64,000 nt of DNA from Taiwanofungus camphoratus (Eukaryota; Basidiomycota; Agaricomycetes; Polyporales; Taiwanofungaceae): positions 3,100,001 to 3,164,000 of the forward strand of contig CP021221.1 of the NCBI GenBank assembly GCA_003999685.1. The letters run 5' to 3'. Below are positions 1 to 11,694 of the stretch, piece by piece. A program made the position numbers and the translations under genes. Under the pieces are notes generated by a model. The model worked only from the letters and a program-made list of their open reading frames with translations, was not told where the DNA came from and ran no database searches. Numbering within the stretch: the first letter of the stretch is position 1; each line of letters begins with the position of its first letter.

Positions 1-724
1 AAGGTATCCCGCTGACTGCAGAATTCCGGCTCCCGGGTATTTCGTGCATGAATTCTAGCGGCTAGGTGCGTGTTACGATCACGGTTGCGACGTACGATAT
101 GTCCTGCTTACCGAACGATTTTTACTTTGATCCATCCTCTATGACCCTGCACGTCTACCAGTCTGAGCAGAATACGGTCAGGGTTATGCGGACAGGATTC
201 GACTGTACGAGCGCAGACATACCTTCCAGGTACGTGATCTCTCGTCTCGCGGCGGTTCTCTTGCTCACTGTGGTGGGCATTCACCGTTTGTCTTCGCAGG
301 TATGATGTTCCTTCGTTTCAGCGGGAGGAGACATCTTCCGCTCGTTTCGCTTGTAGCGAAGCTTCGCTAACGATTGCGCTTGGTCCGATCAAGTACGTAC
401 GTGTGATTTCCCGTCTCCCGTGCGTCCTTCCCCACCCCATTCTCCGTTGCCCCTTCCGAGGCTGACGCGCTACGGAGATGCAGCGGCCACTTCCGCCCGT
501 CTTCCCTGCAAGCGAGGACCCGAGCGTGGACAGCTCGCCGTCACCAGGGCACCGCGCCGCGTAGCCTCTAGCGGGATGACGAGAGCCGCGCAGGGACGCC
601 GGGCGAGTGAATGCGAGATGGGCGGCGTTTCTCGTCTCTCGCCTCCGTGGGTATTCGTTTCGCCTGGTTGGATGGAGGATGGGGTCGGCGTACCGGGGCG
701 GAGATGGAAGGAGGAGGATTGGGG

Positions 725-730
725 TATAAA
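725..730 (+). promoter_or_regulatory. TATA box in unit leader
   Basis: TATAAA in a GC-rich context, followed by a pyrimidine-rich stretch and ATG codons about 120 bp downstream. The same box is at 30632-30637 (B), 44436-44441 (C), 54015-54020 (D) and 63060-63065 (E). No convincing gene could be read downstream, so it may be a relic promoter. Confidence 0.4.
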
Positions 731-1509
731 GCGGTGAGTGTTCTTGCCGTTCTCTTCTTCCGTCCCCTTTCCAGTCCGTCCTGTTTACCCTCTCTCTTCT
801 CCTCCCCCCGTCTCTTCCCCGCATCTCGATCAGGCTTACCTCAATCATGCCAACACTCACCATGCTTCCATCATGGAGCACCTTCCACGCAGTTCACCGT
901 CGATGAGGTAAGGAAGATACCTGTATTTCCGTCAATCTATGTACTGACATGTCTGCTACCTACCTGCACCATGCTCCCCATTCACGATGCGGCCGCATCG
1001 CTTGACTGCACTCGCCGTTCGTGAGCGTCCGAACGCGTTCATGGCACGATCCTCACGGTAGCGAGGATGCCAATGCCGTCGACCACCCGCCTGGCCACTC
1101 ACCCAACCGCTCGCCTGACCGCTCACCCCGACCGCTCGCCCTCGCTCTCCGTCACGTTCTCTGTCCGCTTCGCGCATCACAGTGTCAAGACTACAGGTAC
1201 GTACCGGTTCATCTGAGTTGGCCCGCTGCCGAACTCACCCTGCCGTTCCTCACATTCCAGACGTCGCGCTCGCCGCGTGAGCGGCTCCGTTGGCAGGGGG
1301 GCGGGCACAAAAGCACGGAGGAAGGCGGTGGTGGCAGTATCATAGAAAGAAGTAGATTACCGTAGCGTAGCGTAGTTACCCTCTCGGTCGTGCACAGGTA
1401 CGGCGGGTGGTGCGTTGCGGCACTCGCGCCGTGTTCGTTCTCGGCCAGCCAGCCGAGACCCAGTGGTGATATTTGAGGGGGAAAGTGGCCCGACTCACGT
1501 CGTAGGAAG

Positions 1510-1911
1510 GATTCGCGGCGGCCAGCCACCAGGAATACGCGCCGGTCCTGTCGGTCATCCTGTCGGAAAGCGTAGGTCGGTCTCGCGCCATCTCACACAC
1601 AGCCGGCACTCACGCACGCATAGGCCAACGACACCCTGGACGACGCGAACTGCCCGAACGCCGGGTCAGCGGACGCACAGGACGCGGCGTGGCAGGCGGT
1701 GTACGCGCCGAACATCACCGCGGCGCTCAACGCGTACGCACCGGGGGCGGACCTGGACGACGACGACACGGGGAGCCTGATGAGCCTGTGCCCGTTCGAG
1801 ACGGTGGCCAAGATGGGACGGAGCGGGTTCTGCGGGCTGTTCGAGCAGCTGGGGGCGTTCGCTGGGTACGAGTACGCGGGCGATGGAGGTGGAGGTGGAG
1901 TGGGGTGTTGA
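1510..1911 (+). pseudogene. Phytase-like histidine acid phosphatase, last two exons only (copy A)
   Basis: Only exon 5 (1510-1571) and exon 6 (1624-1911) of the phytase-like gene remain. They encode the stretch starting GFAAASHQEYAPVLSVILSE and the exon with MSLCPFETVAKM, almost identical to the copies in units B, C and D. The unit A deletion removed the catalytic RHGARYP exon and everything upstream, so this copy cannot encode an enzyme. Like all copies it ends in a Gly-rich tail and stop instead of the family C-terminus. Confidence 0.88.
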
Positions 1912-2305
1912 GGGGGCGTGGGATGGTTACGTTTCGAAGAGAGGATTGGTGTGCTTGGAGGTTAGGGTCAAAAACAGGTAAGTCCACGACGGTTTTTGGC
2001 TATGTCCACTGACATGGCTTCCCCTCCCCGCAGGGACACTCCGTTTTTATCATTTCCAGGGGGGCACAGAAGATGTCCCCCCTGGTAGAGCTAAATAAAG
2101 ATGCAAGTCCTCGACGGTTTCAGACTCCGTGGACTTGCATGACTTCCCCTCCCCGCTGACCCGGGGCATAGATGACGTGGCCCCCCCGGTAAGTCCAGAT
2201 CCATTCTGGCCTCTGTTCACTTACGCGGCTTCCCCTCCCCGCAGGAGCACTCCAATCCACGCCGCAAAAGATCTGCCTTGGCTGCCAAAGGGAACAGCGT
2301 GGCCG

Positions 2306-2324
2306 AAACCCTAATCTAGGGTTT
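2306..2324. repeat. Palindrome of telomere-type motif
   Basis: AAACCCTAATCTAGGGTTT: inverted AAACCCTA and TAGGGTTT arms around a 3-nt centre. It recurs at 35338-35356, 40080-40098, 49152-49170 and 58715-58733. One turn per arm only, so not a telomere. Confidence 0.7.
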
Positions 2325-2603
2325 ATCGCTCTCAGCGGAACGCCTTCTGGAGGTCCTGTAAGTACTCGCAGTGACAACCGAGCACTGCTCTAACTCACCG
2401 TTAGCGCGCTTTCCACAACAATCGAGATCAGAATGACTCACCCTCCCGGTAGTTGATGCACCGCAGGCCTTGTCTTCAACGGTTGCGACGCAGGACAGGC
2501 ACAGATTGGTACGTGCTTCCCTCTTCATCCACTTGCTTCTTGCGGCGGAACGTCGTTTGAAGGTTTTGTAAGTACTGCGCGCGCACAATGATCCAGATCA
2601 AAA

Positions 2604-2788
2604 TCACTCACCAGGTGGTTTCAGATAGCTGATATCCCACCACAGGCCTTGTTTTCCACGGCATACGGGCACACCATACTCGATATACCACGGTGGGTAG
2701 TACGGCACGAGCAGCCTGTCAATTTGGATGACACCGCCTGTGCCCCCACCAGTCGTAGACCGTCCCCACGAGAGCACGCTGACCACAG
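2604..2788 (-). pseudogene. Unidentified gene remnant, 3' part, cut by the hAT element
   Basis: Minus-strand frame with VVSVLSWGRSTTGGG, then PYYPPWYIEYGVPVCRGKQG and WWDISYLKPPG, followed by a plausible GTGAGT donor. It matches the uninterrupted frame at 49439-49623 in unit C. The upstream part of the same gene lies beyond the transposon at 26249-26760. I do not recognise the family. Confidence 0.6.
2781..2788. repeat. Target site duplication, left (GACCACAG)
   Basis: Eight bases directly outside the left inverted repeat, repeated exactly at 26249-26256 outside the right one. Unit C has the site once, at 49616-49623. Eight bp is the usual hAT duplication length. Confidence 0.96.
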
Positions 2789-2804
2789 TAGTGTTGCCGC
2801 GGCT
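2789..2804 (+). repeat. Left terminal inverted repeat of hAT element
   Basis: TAGTGTTGCCGCGGCT, an exact reverse complement of 26233-26248. Beyond 16 bp the ends align again after a one-base indel (CGGCT). Confidence 0.96.
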
Positions 2805-2869
2805 CGGCTAGTCGCAAACCGACTACAGCGAGCTGCGACTTTCCCACGTCACGGCTCGGCTGCAACTCG

Positions 2870-2914
2870 GCAAGTCGCGGCTCATGATCAGCTCAGCTAT
2901 GAGCCGCGACTTGC
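2870..2914. repeat. Perfect 16-bp inverted repeat inside left end
   Basis: Arms 2870-2885 and 2899-2914 (core AAGTCGCGGCTCAT and ATGAGCCGCGACTT) with a 13-nt loop, built from the subterminal motifs. It could form a stable hairpin or be a paired binding site. Confidence 0.8.
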
Positions 2915-3014
2915 AGTCGACTTAGGTTGGTGCGCGACTTAGTCGACTAGAAGCCGACTGTAAGTCGACTATATCATATGTAATATGACAAATTATATTG
3001 ATATTATACACTAC

Positions 3015-6000
3015 TTATAAGCTATAACAATCTATAAGACTAACATTCCATGGAATGAAGCTCTCTGCCAATTGTAAGGGCACCGCACCCAGGAGCAGGC
3101 ACCGACCTTCCCACCTTGTCTCTGAAGTTGCCTCCATCACACCGGTGCCATGCATCCAGCTGGACAAATTTGAGTAAAACCACGAGAACAAGAAAAAATT
3201 GTGCACACACCCTATAACAGCACCAGCAAGACAAAGATACTCGCCCCAACTCTCAGAGTTCCAACAGTTGAACAAGGTTTCCAGCGCAATCTTCGATTCG
3301 AAGTACAGGCCATTATTACCAAAGAGCCTGTGGTTCGGTGACAGAGGCAAGATGACTTGAGTAGGCCGAGTAAGAATGTGACGACCCGCCTTCTTGACTT
3401 TGACTGCTCCAAGCAAACGAAGGAGGTTGACTAACATGATGCGGTGTGCAAGTTCTGATTTATCATCCAAACCGTCGATCTCGCGACCATTCTCGGGGAT
3501 GGCCGCAAAAGGTAGAACATAGTCTAGATCAAGGCCAAGTGTGGAATAAATATAATCAACAAGAGCCTCCACATCTTGCTTCGAGCCCTGGTTGAAAGGG
3601 ACAACAGTCAATGCGGAGCCTTTGCTACCGAACCGTTGGAAAATGCCCTGGTAGTATTCCACCGTCGAACGACTATAACGAGATGTTGTGATGACAACCT
3701 GAGCACCGCCGGATAGCAGGCCTTTGAGAACCTCGACCCCGATTGACCCTTTGCCCACACCAGTCAGAAGCGCGTTCTTATCCTTGAACGTCGTTCCGGA
3801 AGTTGCAATTTCATGGAGTATATCGAGGTAGACACCAGTGAGATTACTGCTATACTCCCAAGTGGTGCCAACCTTACGCTTGAGATGGAGAAGAGGAACC
3901 TTATCCGCGGTAACAGAAGTGATGCCAGACACTTGAGGGCGGAGGAATTGCGAGGAAGAACGGCGGGTACGAGGCGCTCCAGGACGGGGACGCGATTCAG
4001 GCCGCTTACGAAGGGTGCGCACGACGCCTTCGTAAAGAGCCTTGATGCGATTCTTCTGCTCTTCGCTGATTTCGGGCTGAGATTTCACCACGTTCCACAG
4101 CTTCAAAACGTCGTCCTGGATCTTCTGAATATTGGTCGGAGACGAGATTGTGTCACCGCTAGCCATTTCCTCAACATATGCTTCCAACTTCCTGACGTTT
4201 TCTCTTACTACTTCGGAGTAGACGATATCACCCTTTGCCGTGACTTCCGTGTGCGGGGCAGTCGGAAACGTGACCATTCAGTCATGATTAGCATGAAACA
4301 AATTACGTTCAGAAAATCAAAGCATACCGTCTTTATAAAGAGGTGGCTGGCCAATTACTTCACGACAGTTGTCAATCAGCTATTGGCCAAACTGCTTCGC
4401 GAGCTTGTAAGTCTCTCCGTGAGTGGGATCACATTGATTGATGTAATATTGCATGTAAGTGACGAGTTCAGGATCCGCACGGTTCATGATAGCAATGCAG
4501 CGGGCTGTGATCTCACGATCCACAGTCGTTAAACGGCCAAAAATGATATCGTAGAACATCAACAGGGCATCTTGACGAACCCAATTCCAGGACGAATCGA
4601 AATGTCTGGCCTTGAGCGCGTCGAATACTGGCTGGATTCCATCTATATAAGTATCTCCGTGTTCTCTCGAAATGGCATCCAACCGAGATTGAAGAGCTCC
4701 AACGTTAACCTTTTCCGCCTCATATTTATGCTCTCCAGCTCGAGAATCGCGTTTGAGGTACCGCATGTAAAGTTCAATCTGCTGCGCCGCAAACTGCTCC
4801 TGTTCTGCCTGGAACTTGAGGAACTCTTCACTGTTAATGGTGGGACCACCACCACCACCTCCGCCTCCACTACTAGAACTGCCAGTAGCCAATGAAATAC
4901 CAGCCCTTTGAGCGTACACTGCGACGACCGAGTCCAACCACATTTTGGCATCAACTTCCGACGCTAACCGCTTAGACGGTTCCATCGTGGTTCCAAGTAT
5001 GAGGACACCATCACCACGTGAAGGTCCCAAACCCCAAGTCTTCGAAAGATACGATTTGATCGCAGACATATTGAAGCCACCAGGCATTTTGCCACCGATG
5101 AGACGCGAGACAAGACCAGACGAATATTTACCTAGTACGCCCGAGTGTCCGACGCCTAAGGCCGCACCAAGTTCTTCTAAAGGAAGCTCCTCTCCTTTCT
5201 CAGGTGCAGATGTAAATTCTAGCTGAAGATCGCCGAGAATCTCATTTTGAAGAGTCGACTTGCCACCAACAAGGTCTTTGACGGATTTCGACAGAGGTAT
5301 CTCTTCTACCTTCTTTTTGAGCTTCTGAGCTACAATGACAGTGAGAATATCCGTCGCCTTGACCGGAACGTCGTCGACGCTAGCCACTGCGGCCACCACA
5401 TTAGCGACTGCAGGGGGTGCTTGCACAACTACTTGGGAGGAAGTTATATCCTTGGGCGATATCGAGTCAATATTGGAAGTGGACGCTTCATTGGTAGAGG
5501 CCTCCAGCTCGTCCTCGAACTGGTAATATACCTCTTTGACGTTCTTCGCATGACAGAAAATGGCTCGAACATGGCTGACGGAGTCGTCCTGTGCTTCATA
5601 CTTGGCCTTCAACGTTCGAGTTGCCATGCCCGTGAGAGTGGGAGAGGGGCCGATTTCAATGAAACGTTCGAAATCATAACGGGTGAATAATATGTCCTGC
5701 GTTTCGATCCACCTCACCGGCGACGCGAATTGATATGCCAAAAGTTCAACGAGAATAATATAAGCGAGTTTTTGCCGCTGCTCGGGGGAACCCCAATTCT
5801 CTTGATCCCATTTTCGAAGGACTTTGTCAAGACGTGCGGACAAAGTCTGGTCGTAGATGATCTGTGCATATTCCCTGCTAACTTCGAAAGGCTTGGCGAC
5901 GAGGTTCGGGACATACTTCCCTATGAGCGTATCCGGGTTCAGATGTGCAGGATTGATCTTCTTGGACAGATCTAAGAAAACAAAATTCATTTCAAAATGA

Positions 6001-6941
6001 TGACTTCTGCAGACAAACAAGGACGTACAAGCTCTGAACGGCATAACTCCTGCCCATAAATAACGGGAGTGGAACGGAACGTCAATCCCAGGCAAGGGAA
6101 TGGTAGCAAAGCCACGCTCCAACTTGATGTATCCTTCAGAGGCCTGCTGTTCTTTTGCCCGGGTAAACGATGAGTCGACAATTTCGCTGAGCATTTCCTT
6201 GACTTGTTCGACAGTGAATTTCTCGGTTAACTGGTAAACGATCAGTGTCAAATTAGGAAGCGAGGCACCTCATCGCATACCTTCTGAATGTCAACCTTCT
6301 CCATTTCAGCACGTTAGTTAAAGTCTGAAGAGCAATCAGTTCGCCGGCGCAAACATATTGTTGGCCCTAGTGAGAATGGCAAATTCAGCCAGAATTTAAC
6401 CAATCAACTGAAAAACATCCCATACCTCGACATTGAAATTGACGATCTCAAGCAAGCAGCCGGTTCGATGAGCGATATCGTCAACTACCTCACGCAGAGC
6501 AGCGTCGTTGAAAGTCTTCGATATCCTACTTGGATTGACTGCACACATCGCATAATTGGATCGATTCTGTGCGTCCCGTTCGACAGCCCGCTACATGGTG
6601 ATCCCACGATAGAAGACGATGTTGACGAGAGACGAAATAGCAAGGACTCCGGCGATTGGCGCGAGAGCAGAGTATTCACCAAGGGAGTGGCCGGCAAAAG
6701 GCGAATCTCTCTGAACGAGGCCTTTGGAACGCATGTCCTCGAAGGCAGCGCGCTCAGTGACGACGAGGGCAATTTGAGCGAATTGTGTAGCAAGCAACAA
6801 GCCGGAAGGATGACTGAAAGTGTACCGCTGGGTTCTGACATTAATGTCACCAAACAGAGGAAGAGTCTTGACATTGCCGTCCTTATCCATCGTATCGTAG
6901 GTCATATCCATGTACTGCTGGCATATTGTCTGACCTTTGAT
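3015..6941 (-). pseudogene. Captured fatty acid synthase segment: transferase, ACP and ketoreductase
   Basis: Cytosolic type I fatty acid synthase piece. Order: malonyl/palmitoyl transferase with GHSLGE nucleophile motif near 6690, then in one frame (6251-4380) the transferase end, linker, ACP with phosphopantetheine serine in GGKSTLQNE (Ser codon 5256-5258), the adjacent structural region, and ketoreductase with TGVGKGSIG and LYFESK. Transferase and ACP on one chain show the source was the fused basidiomycete enzyme. Short introns are kept. Decay: stops replacing Gln at 6591-6593 and 4380-4382, a frameshift near 6338, and loss of homology about 25 codons after GAVIG. Ketosynthase and the phosphopantetheinyl transferase domain are absent. 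It starts in frame directly after Brr2 sequence at 6942. Confidence 0.95.
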
Positions 6942-9900
6942 TTCTCCAATTTCAGGAGGGTTCTAAGGGTGCGTAAGAAACAATCATATTCGATTTTTAA
7001 ACATCTACTCACTAGGTCGAAGTAGCGATACCATGGCTACACAAACATAATGGTCAAGGACTGGGATTGATCGACTAGGAATTGATCACTTACAAACTGT
7101 TTGCCTTCGGCTTTCCTGATGATTTCGGATGGAACACCCTTGAACTGCCGTAATGGAGTCATGGATCCCCACCTAAGATGGAGTATTAGCATTGCATCAA
7201 TCATGGACAGCTATTCCTACTCACATCCGTCTCTCGACCATCTTACATAGATCAAGAACAGCCTTTGCCGGCATGGCCCAACCATGTTTGAGACAAATTT
7301 CAAACATGGCTCATAAAATACTAATTTGAGGCGGTGAAGTCAGGCATAGGCGATGATCGGGGAGAGAATAACTCACCGTCCAGCCGACTGTTGGACATAG
7401 ACCATATCTGCAACAAGAGCAAAGCCTATAGTGCCTAGATCAGTAGGTGTACTGCAGATTGAAACGGTGTACCAGCCTTCAAGCTTGAGTTGCAAGATGT
7501 AGGCTTGAAGCAGAACATTGATTTTGGCAGCAGGCTCTTCCACACTTTCCTTGACAGGAATTGGAACTCTCTCCAGCAGCTTGCCCAATTCTAATTTTTC
7601 CTGCGTGCATATGATTGTCAAGATGCATATTACAAGCGACGTAAAAGGAACTTACATCTTGTCGCACCTGTAATAATTGTGACATCAATCCTGTGCATAA
7701 CACGGTGATGAAAATGAGCACGCACTGGCAGTAGCTTGAACTCGCTTGACAGAGCGAACACTCTGAAAAGCTCCAAAGTTGACATTGTTGGTCTGAGATG
7801 CTGATTGTACGTCGCCATTGAAGTGTACGAGACATAGTAATGTGAGGCAATGCGACCTAGCTCAGTGCTTTGGAATCTCCCCGATGCTCGCTCGTACTTG
7901 ATTAGATGGCACTTCTCGAGTAAGACTGCAGCAGTGTGAGCAATATCCGCACGCTTCTGAACCAGCGTCGGATCATCTTCTAGGTAGTCGATTCCGACAC
8001 TGTACAGCGCTGAATCTTTGAGCATTCGAACATATCTGATTAAAGCACGATCTCAGTAAGCGAGAGCTTATGACCAGGATGAGACATTGAACTTACAAAT
8101 ATGTATATCCTAACCACTGGACGGCTTCATCTCGGTTTCGAATTGTCCCCAGGACAATCTCAGCATTGAGATTATCCGCAAGTTTTGACACGAACTGCGA
8201 CTCGATAGGCAGCTGCTGATTCATCAAGCTCAGGTAGTACTGCAATTCTGAGTGATTCGTGATGATGATACCTTCTCCGTAGGTATCATACTGCGGACGA
8301 CCAGCGCGACCGAGCATCTGCAACACATCCTGAGATGATAGCTCAACCCACCGACCTTTCTCTGGGTTGTAAATCTGTGTGCCTTTGATTATAACTGTGT
8401 GCGCGGGCAAGTTGACGCCCCAAGCGAGTGTGGCGGTGCAGACGAGGACCTGGAGATGCCCATCGGCGAAGAGCTCCTCTACTAACCCACGATCCTCCCT
8501 CGACATTCCAGCATGATGGATACCAAAACCAAACTGAAGCAGGTCCTTCAGATTTGTATCCTTCACATTGTTTGATTCTTCGAGAAGAATCTCTCTCGTA
8601 GCTCCTTCAGGCTTGACGAATTGTGTAATAGTCTCCTTTTCGATGGCCATATCTCGGATGAACTTAGCCGTCTTTGAGGTCTCCTTCCGCGAGTGTACGA
8701 AGACGAGCATCTGATTCTTGCCCGCCTGGTCAAGCACTTTCTCGTAGCAAACTTCATTCATCACCTGGTATCGTTTGATGGCCTTCTTCTCTGTAACACC
8801 GATGAACTGTTGCTGCAAGACACATGGTCGATAGGACGCGTCGAAGTAGAAGATACCTTTTGATGGATCGACTCGAAGGAATGTGGCAACGTCCTGGTAG
8901 TTCGGCAACGTCGCAGAAAGGCCAACCAAGCGAACATACTCAGACGTCTGTTCCATCCGTCTAATCGTTCGCGCGATGATGCTCTCGAGGACAGGGCCAC
9001 GCTCGTCATGCAGCAAGTGGATCTCGTCAATAATGATGAGACGCACGAGATTGGTGTAACTGGTATCCGTGCTCTTGCGGGTGATGACATCGTATTTCTC
9101 CGGCGTCGTGACGATTATCTGTGTCTCGGCGATTTGCTGCTTGGTCATTTGTGCGTCGCCGGTTAGTTCGCCGACCTTGACACCATAAACGCTGAGCCGA
9201 GAGCTGAAGTTGCCAACCATTTCCTGCACCAAAGCCTTCATAGGAGCGACATAGATAATCTTGAATGAGTTGAGATCAAAAACACCGCTTTCTTCATCCC
9301 GGTATTTCGATAACTCGTTCAATATCGTAAGCATAGCGACGTTTGTCTGGTACTTAGCTTGAGTGATACCGCAACAATCTAATGTTAAATAAACATACCT
9401 TGCCAGCTCCAGTAGGCGCACAAAGGAGGATTGGTTCATCTGTGCCAAACGCGACAGGATAGAGCTTGCTCTGAATGCGATTGAGGTTCTTGATGCCTGG
9501 GAAGCCTTCTCTTGCCCAGACTGGAAGATCAGTGATCGGAACGAAGTCTCCCGGAGCGACCGGTTTTTGCTTAGGAGCAGGGACATGAATCTCTTCATAC
9601 CCCTTTTTCGCCCGCTTGAACGAGCCCTCCGGCAGCTTGCACTTCTTATTCGACATGAGATGGCCACCTTGACTGAATGCCATACCTTCCAGATCCACGG
9701 TTTTCTTCGGTTGGACCGTCGAACCCAGCGCAAGAGTTGCAGTCTTCGGTACTTGCTCTACTTTCGGCTTCTCGTCCACGTCCATGACATCGGTCCGTGC
9801 CTTCGCCTTCCTGTCTCCAGCGAGCTCCCTCAAGATCCAACCGAGACCCTTCTCCCGCATGGCAACCTCAACGTTGACACGCTCATCAGCATCACTGCGC

Positions 9901-10282
9901 ATAAGTTTGGTGCACCACACAATAACGTCACGGTTTTTGAGAAACTTCGTAATGACATGAAAGCTTTGGTATTCGAAGAGCTCCATGAGCTGGTTCTCAC
10001 AATCGCGCAGGTTGGATTCTGAGCCTAGGATGGAAAGTACTGAAGCTGCTTTATCAGCAGCAGTAACTGGATCAGAGTAGACTTCAGAAATCTGTCGTTG
10101 GACCCAGAAACCATCGATAGAGTGAGGCGAAACGATATCTTTGTCAATATGCATCCTGCCCTGCCGCGCAGCGGAACTGTTCCCGATGACAAGTTCGTCA
10201 TCTCCTTCCAAGGACTCGGGCGGGCCCTCCCCGGCTGCCTCCTCCTCATTTTCTTCGTCCGACTCGTCTTGAATCTCATAGC

Positions 10283-10313
<31 letters not shown>

Positions 10314-10568
10314 ATCAAATACGGCTGCAACGCCCGTCTCGTCGTCTATCTCGGCATCTTTGCGTTCCATGTCGGGATCGACCATTGTCTCATCCTCCGC
10401 ACCGTAATCCGTGATCTTCTTCGACAAGTTGAGAAGCTGAGCAAAAGACTCATTTGAGATGGGCCCGACAACTTCTTGTACCTCCTTCTTCTTGTCGAAG
10501 TCCTTCAGGTTCTCATTTTTCAGCGTCTCTAATACGGTGTCTGCGGCACTGCGAACAACGTCATGTGC
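6942..10568 (-). pseudogene. Captured Brr2-type spliceosomal helicase, first cassette
   Basis: Piece of the U5 snRNP DEIH helicase that unwinds U4/U6. Starts at ARDVV-like AHDVVRSAADTVLETLKN, then an acidic run of Glu and the KKITDYGAEDETM region. RecA motifs follow: APTGAGK (motif I), DEIHLL (II), SAT (III) and [12 protein letters not shown] (VI), then the winged helix and the start of the Sec63 unit, ending at FPWYRYFDLNPPEIGE. Introns are retained, so capture was from genomic DNA. The 5' edge sits exactly behind an AG acceptor at 10570-10569; the 3' edge is fused in frame to fatty acid synthase. An Arg codon became TGA at 7311-7313. The N-terminus and whole second cassette are missing. Confidence 0.95.
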
Positions 10569-10570
10569 CT

Positions 10571-11590
10571 ACATGGATGGGATTGTAATCGCCCGAAACC
10601 TTGGAGTATGGCTCATTGGAAGCCGGGGAGCCAAAGACTGTGGCGCCCGATGTGGTCATTGTGTAACCATCGTTTGACAAGGGGCTTGGCAAACCCTGCG
10701 GTTTGCCGTTGCGCTGGAGATATGCAACAACAGGGTTGCCTCGACTGTCGTCCTGGAGGAAATCCACGGAGCCAACCTTCACCGGCTGCTGAATTTGATC
10801 ACGTACGAAAATGTCACCAGAAACCGATACTGACTTGTAGCAAGTCTTGTTACGGTACGTCACCTCAGACTTGACACGGAAAATGAGGGTTGTGCCAGCC
10901 TGAAGCGGTTTCGACTCATCGTCCCAGTCGAACCATTCCTTCGATTGCAAAAACACCAACAGCAGCTTCAGTCGCGAGTTCGACTTCGTAATCAGGCTCC
11001 TCAATAAGCTCGAACGTGTTGTGATAGTCAGAATAGTGGCCACAGTATAAGAACACAGAAACGACCTCCACAACGGGCTTAGAATCTCGCATCACGAAGC
11101 CTTTGACCTTCACCGTTTTCCCAGCATCAGTGTTTATCACAGAGATGATGCGGGCCTCAGCTTTGCATGTATCTCCGTCCTGGTCAAAGACAGCCTCGAT
11201 GTCCTCAGCTGCCCACAGCGAATCCTGAAGCTGATGTTATAATCGACGCACACAGTACTGTGATGTTACGTACCTTCTTGAACCAAACCTCAAAATCAGC
11301 ATCAAGAACCGGAATGAATGGGACTGGTTTCTGTCCAGGCCACTGCGAGATGGTGAGGAAGTAAGCTTTGCCCTCCGAAGCAAGAAGTTGCTCAGTCACC
11401 AGCGGATAACTCTTGAAAAACTCCTCTATGAATGCTTGAGGCTTGTCAACACAGAAGTTGTGGTGTCCGCCACTCGCAATCTCGACGTGGTAGCCTGCAG
11501 CGCTTACCAAACCATTTCTCACAGTCGTCGGTGTCATCACCGCAGCCATGATGGGTGGCTTCTCGAGAAGACGGGAGAAAAACGTATCGA
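10571..11590 (-). pseudogene. Captured fatty acid synthase segment: pieces of enoyl reductase and dehydratase
   Basis: Begins with the enoyl reductase opening [14 protein letters not shown] and [14 protein letters not shown], then jumps to the domain's far end ([40 protein letters not shown]). A second jump after VFDQD leads to the dehydratase hot-dog region (GDTCKAEARIISVINTDAGK, then SKVSGDYNPIHV). Both jumps drop long stretches present in the family, so the segment is internally deleted. It stops at NPIHV, where Brr2 sequence begins, and the frame closes two codons later. It lies only about 100 bp downstream of the transposase stop, on the same strand. With the 3015-6941 segment it gives normal synthase domain order, with Brr2 in the middle. 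Confidence 0.93.
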
Positions 11591-11694
11591 TATGGTAGAT
11601 AAGGTAGTGTGTAGAAGTACATCATAAACCAATCTACATACCATAAGCCAGAGTGAGGTGACGAGATTCAGGTTCAGTACTGAAAGTATCATAA

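Larger units (their letters stand above)
2789..3000. promoter_or_regulatory. Left subterminal AGTCG/CGACT array, likely transposase-binding region
   Basis: About ten copies of AGTCG or its complement CGACT, several fused as AGTCGACT, plus CGGCTCGGCT repeats, in about 200 bp. hAT transposases typically bind short subterminal repeats; the binding role here is inferred. Confidence 0.7.

Noticed and set aside
318-881. 187-codon minus-strand frame repeated in every leader
   Set aside because: Low-complexity Arg/Ser composition typical of GC-rich shadow frames; overlaps the TATA box region on the other strand and has no homology I recognise.
2306-2324. Interstitial telomere array
   Set aside because: Only one motif turn per arm; no tandem TTAGGG tract.
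3015-11590. Polyketide or fatty-acid biosynthetic gene cluster
   Set aside because: Domains are truncated, interrupted by Brr2 and carry stops; they are captured pieces, not a working pathway.
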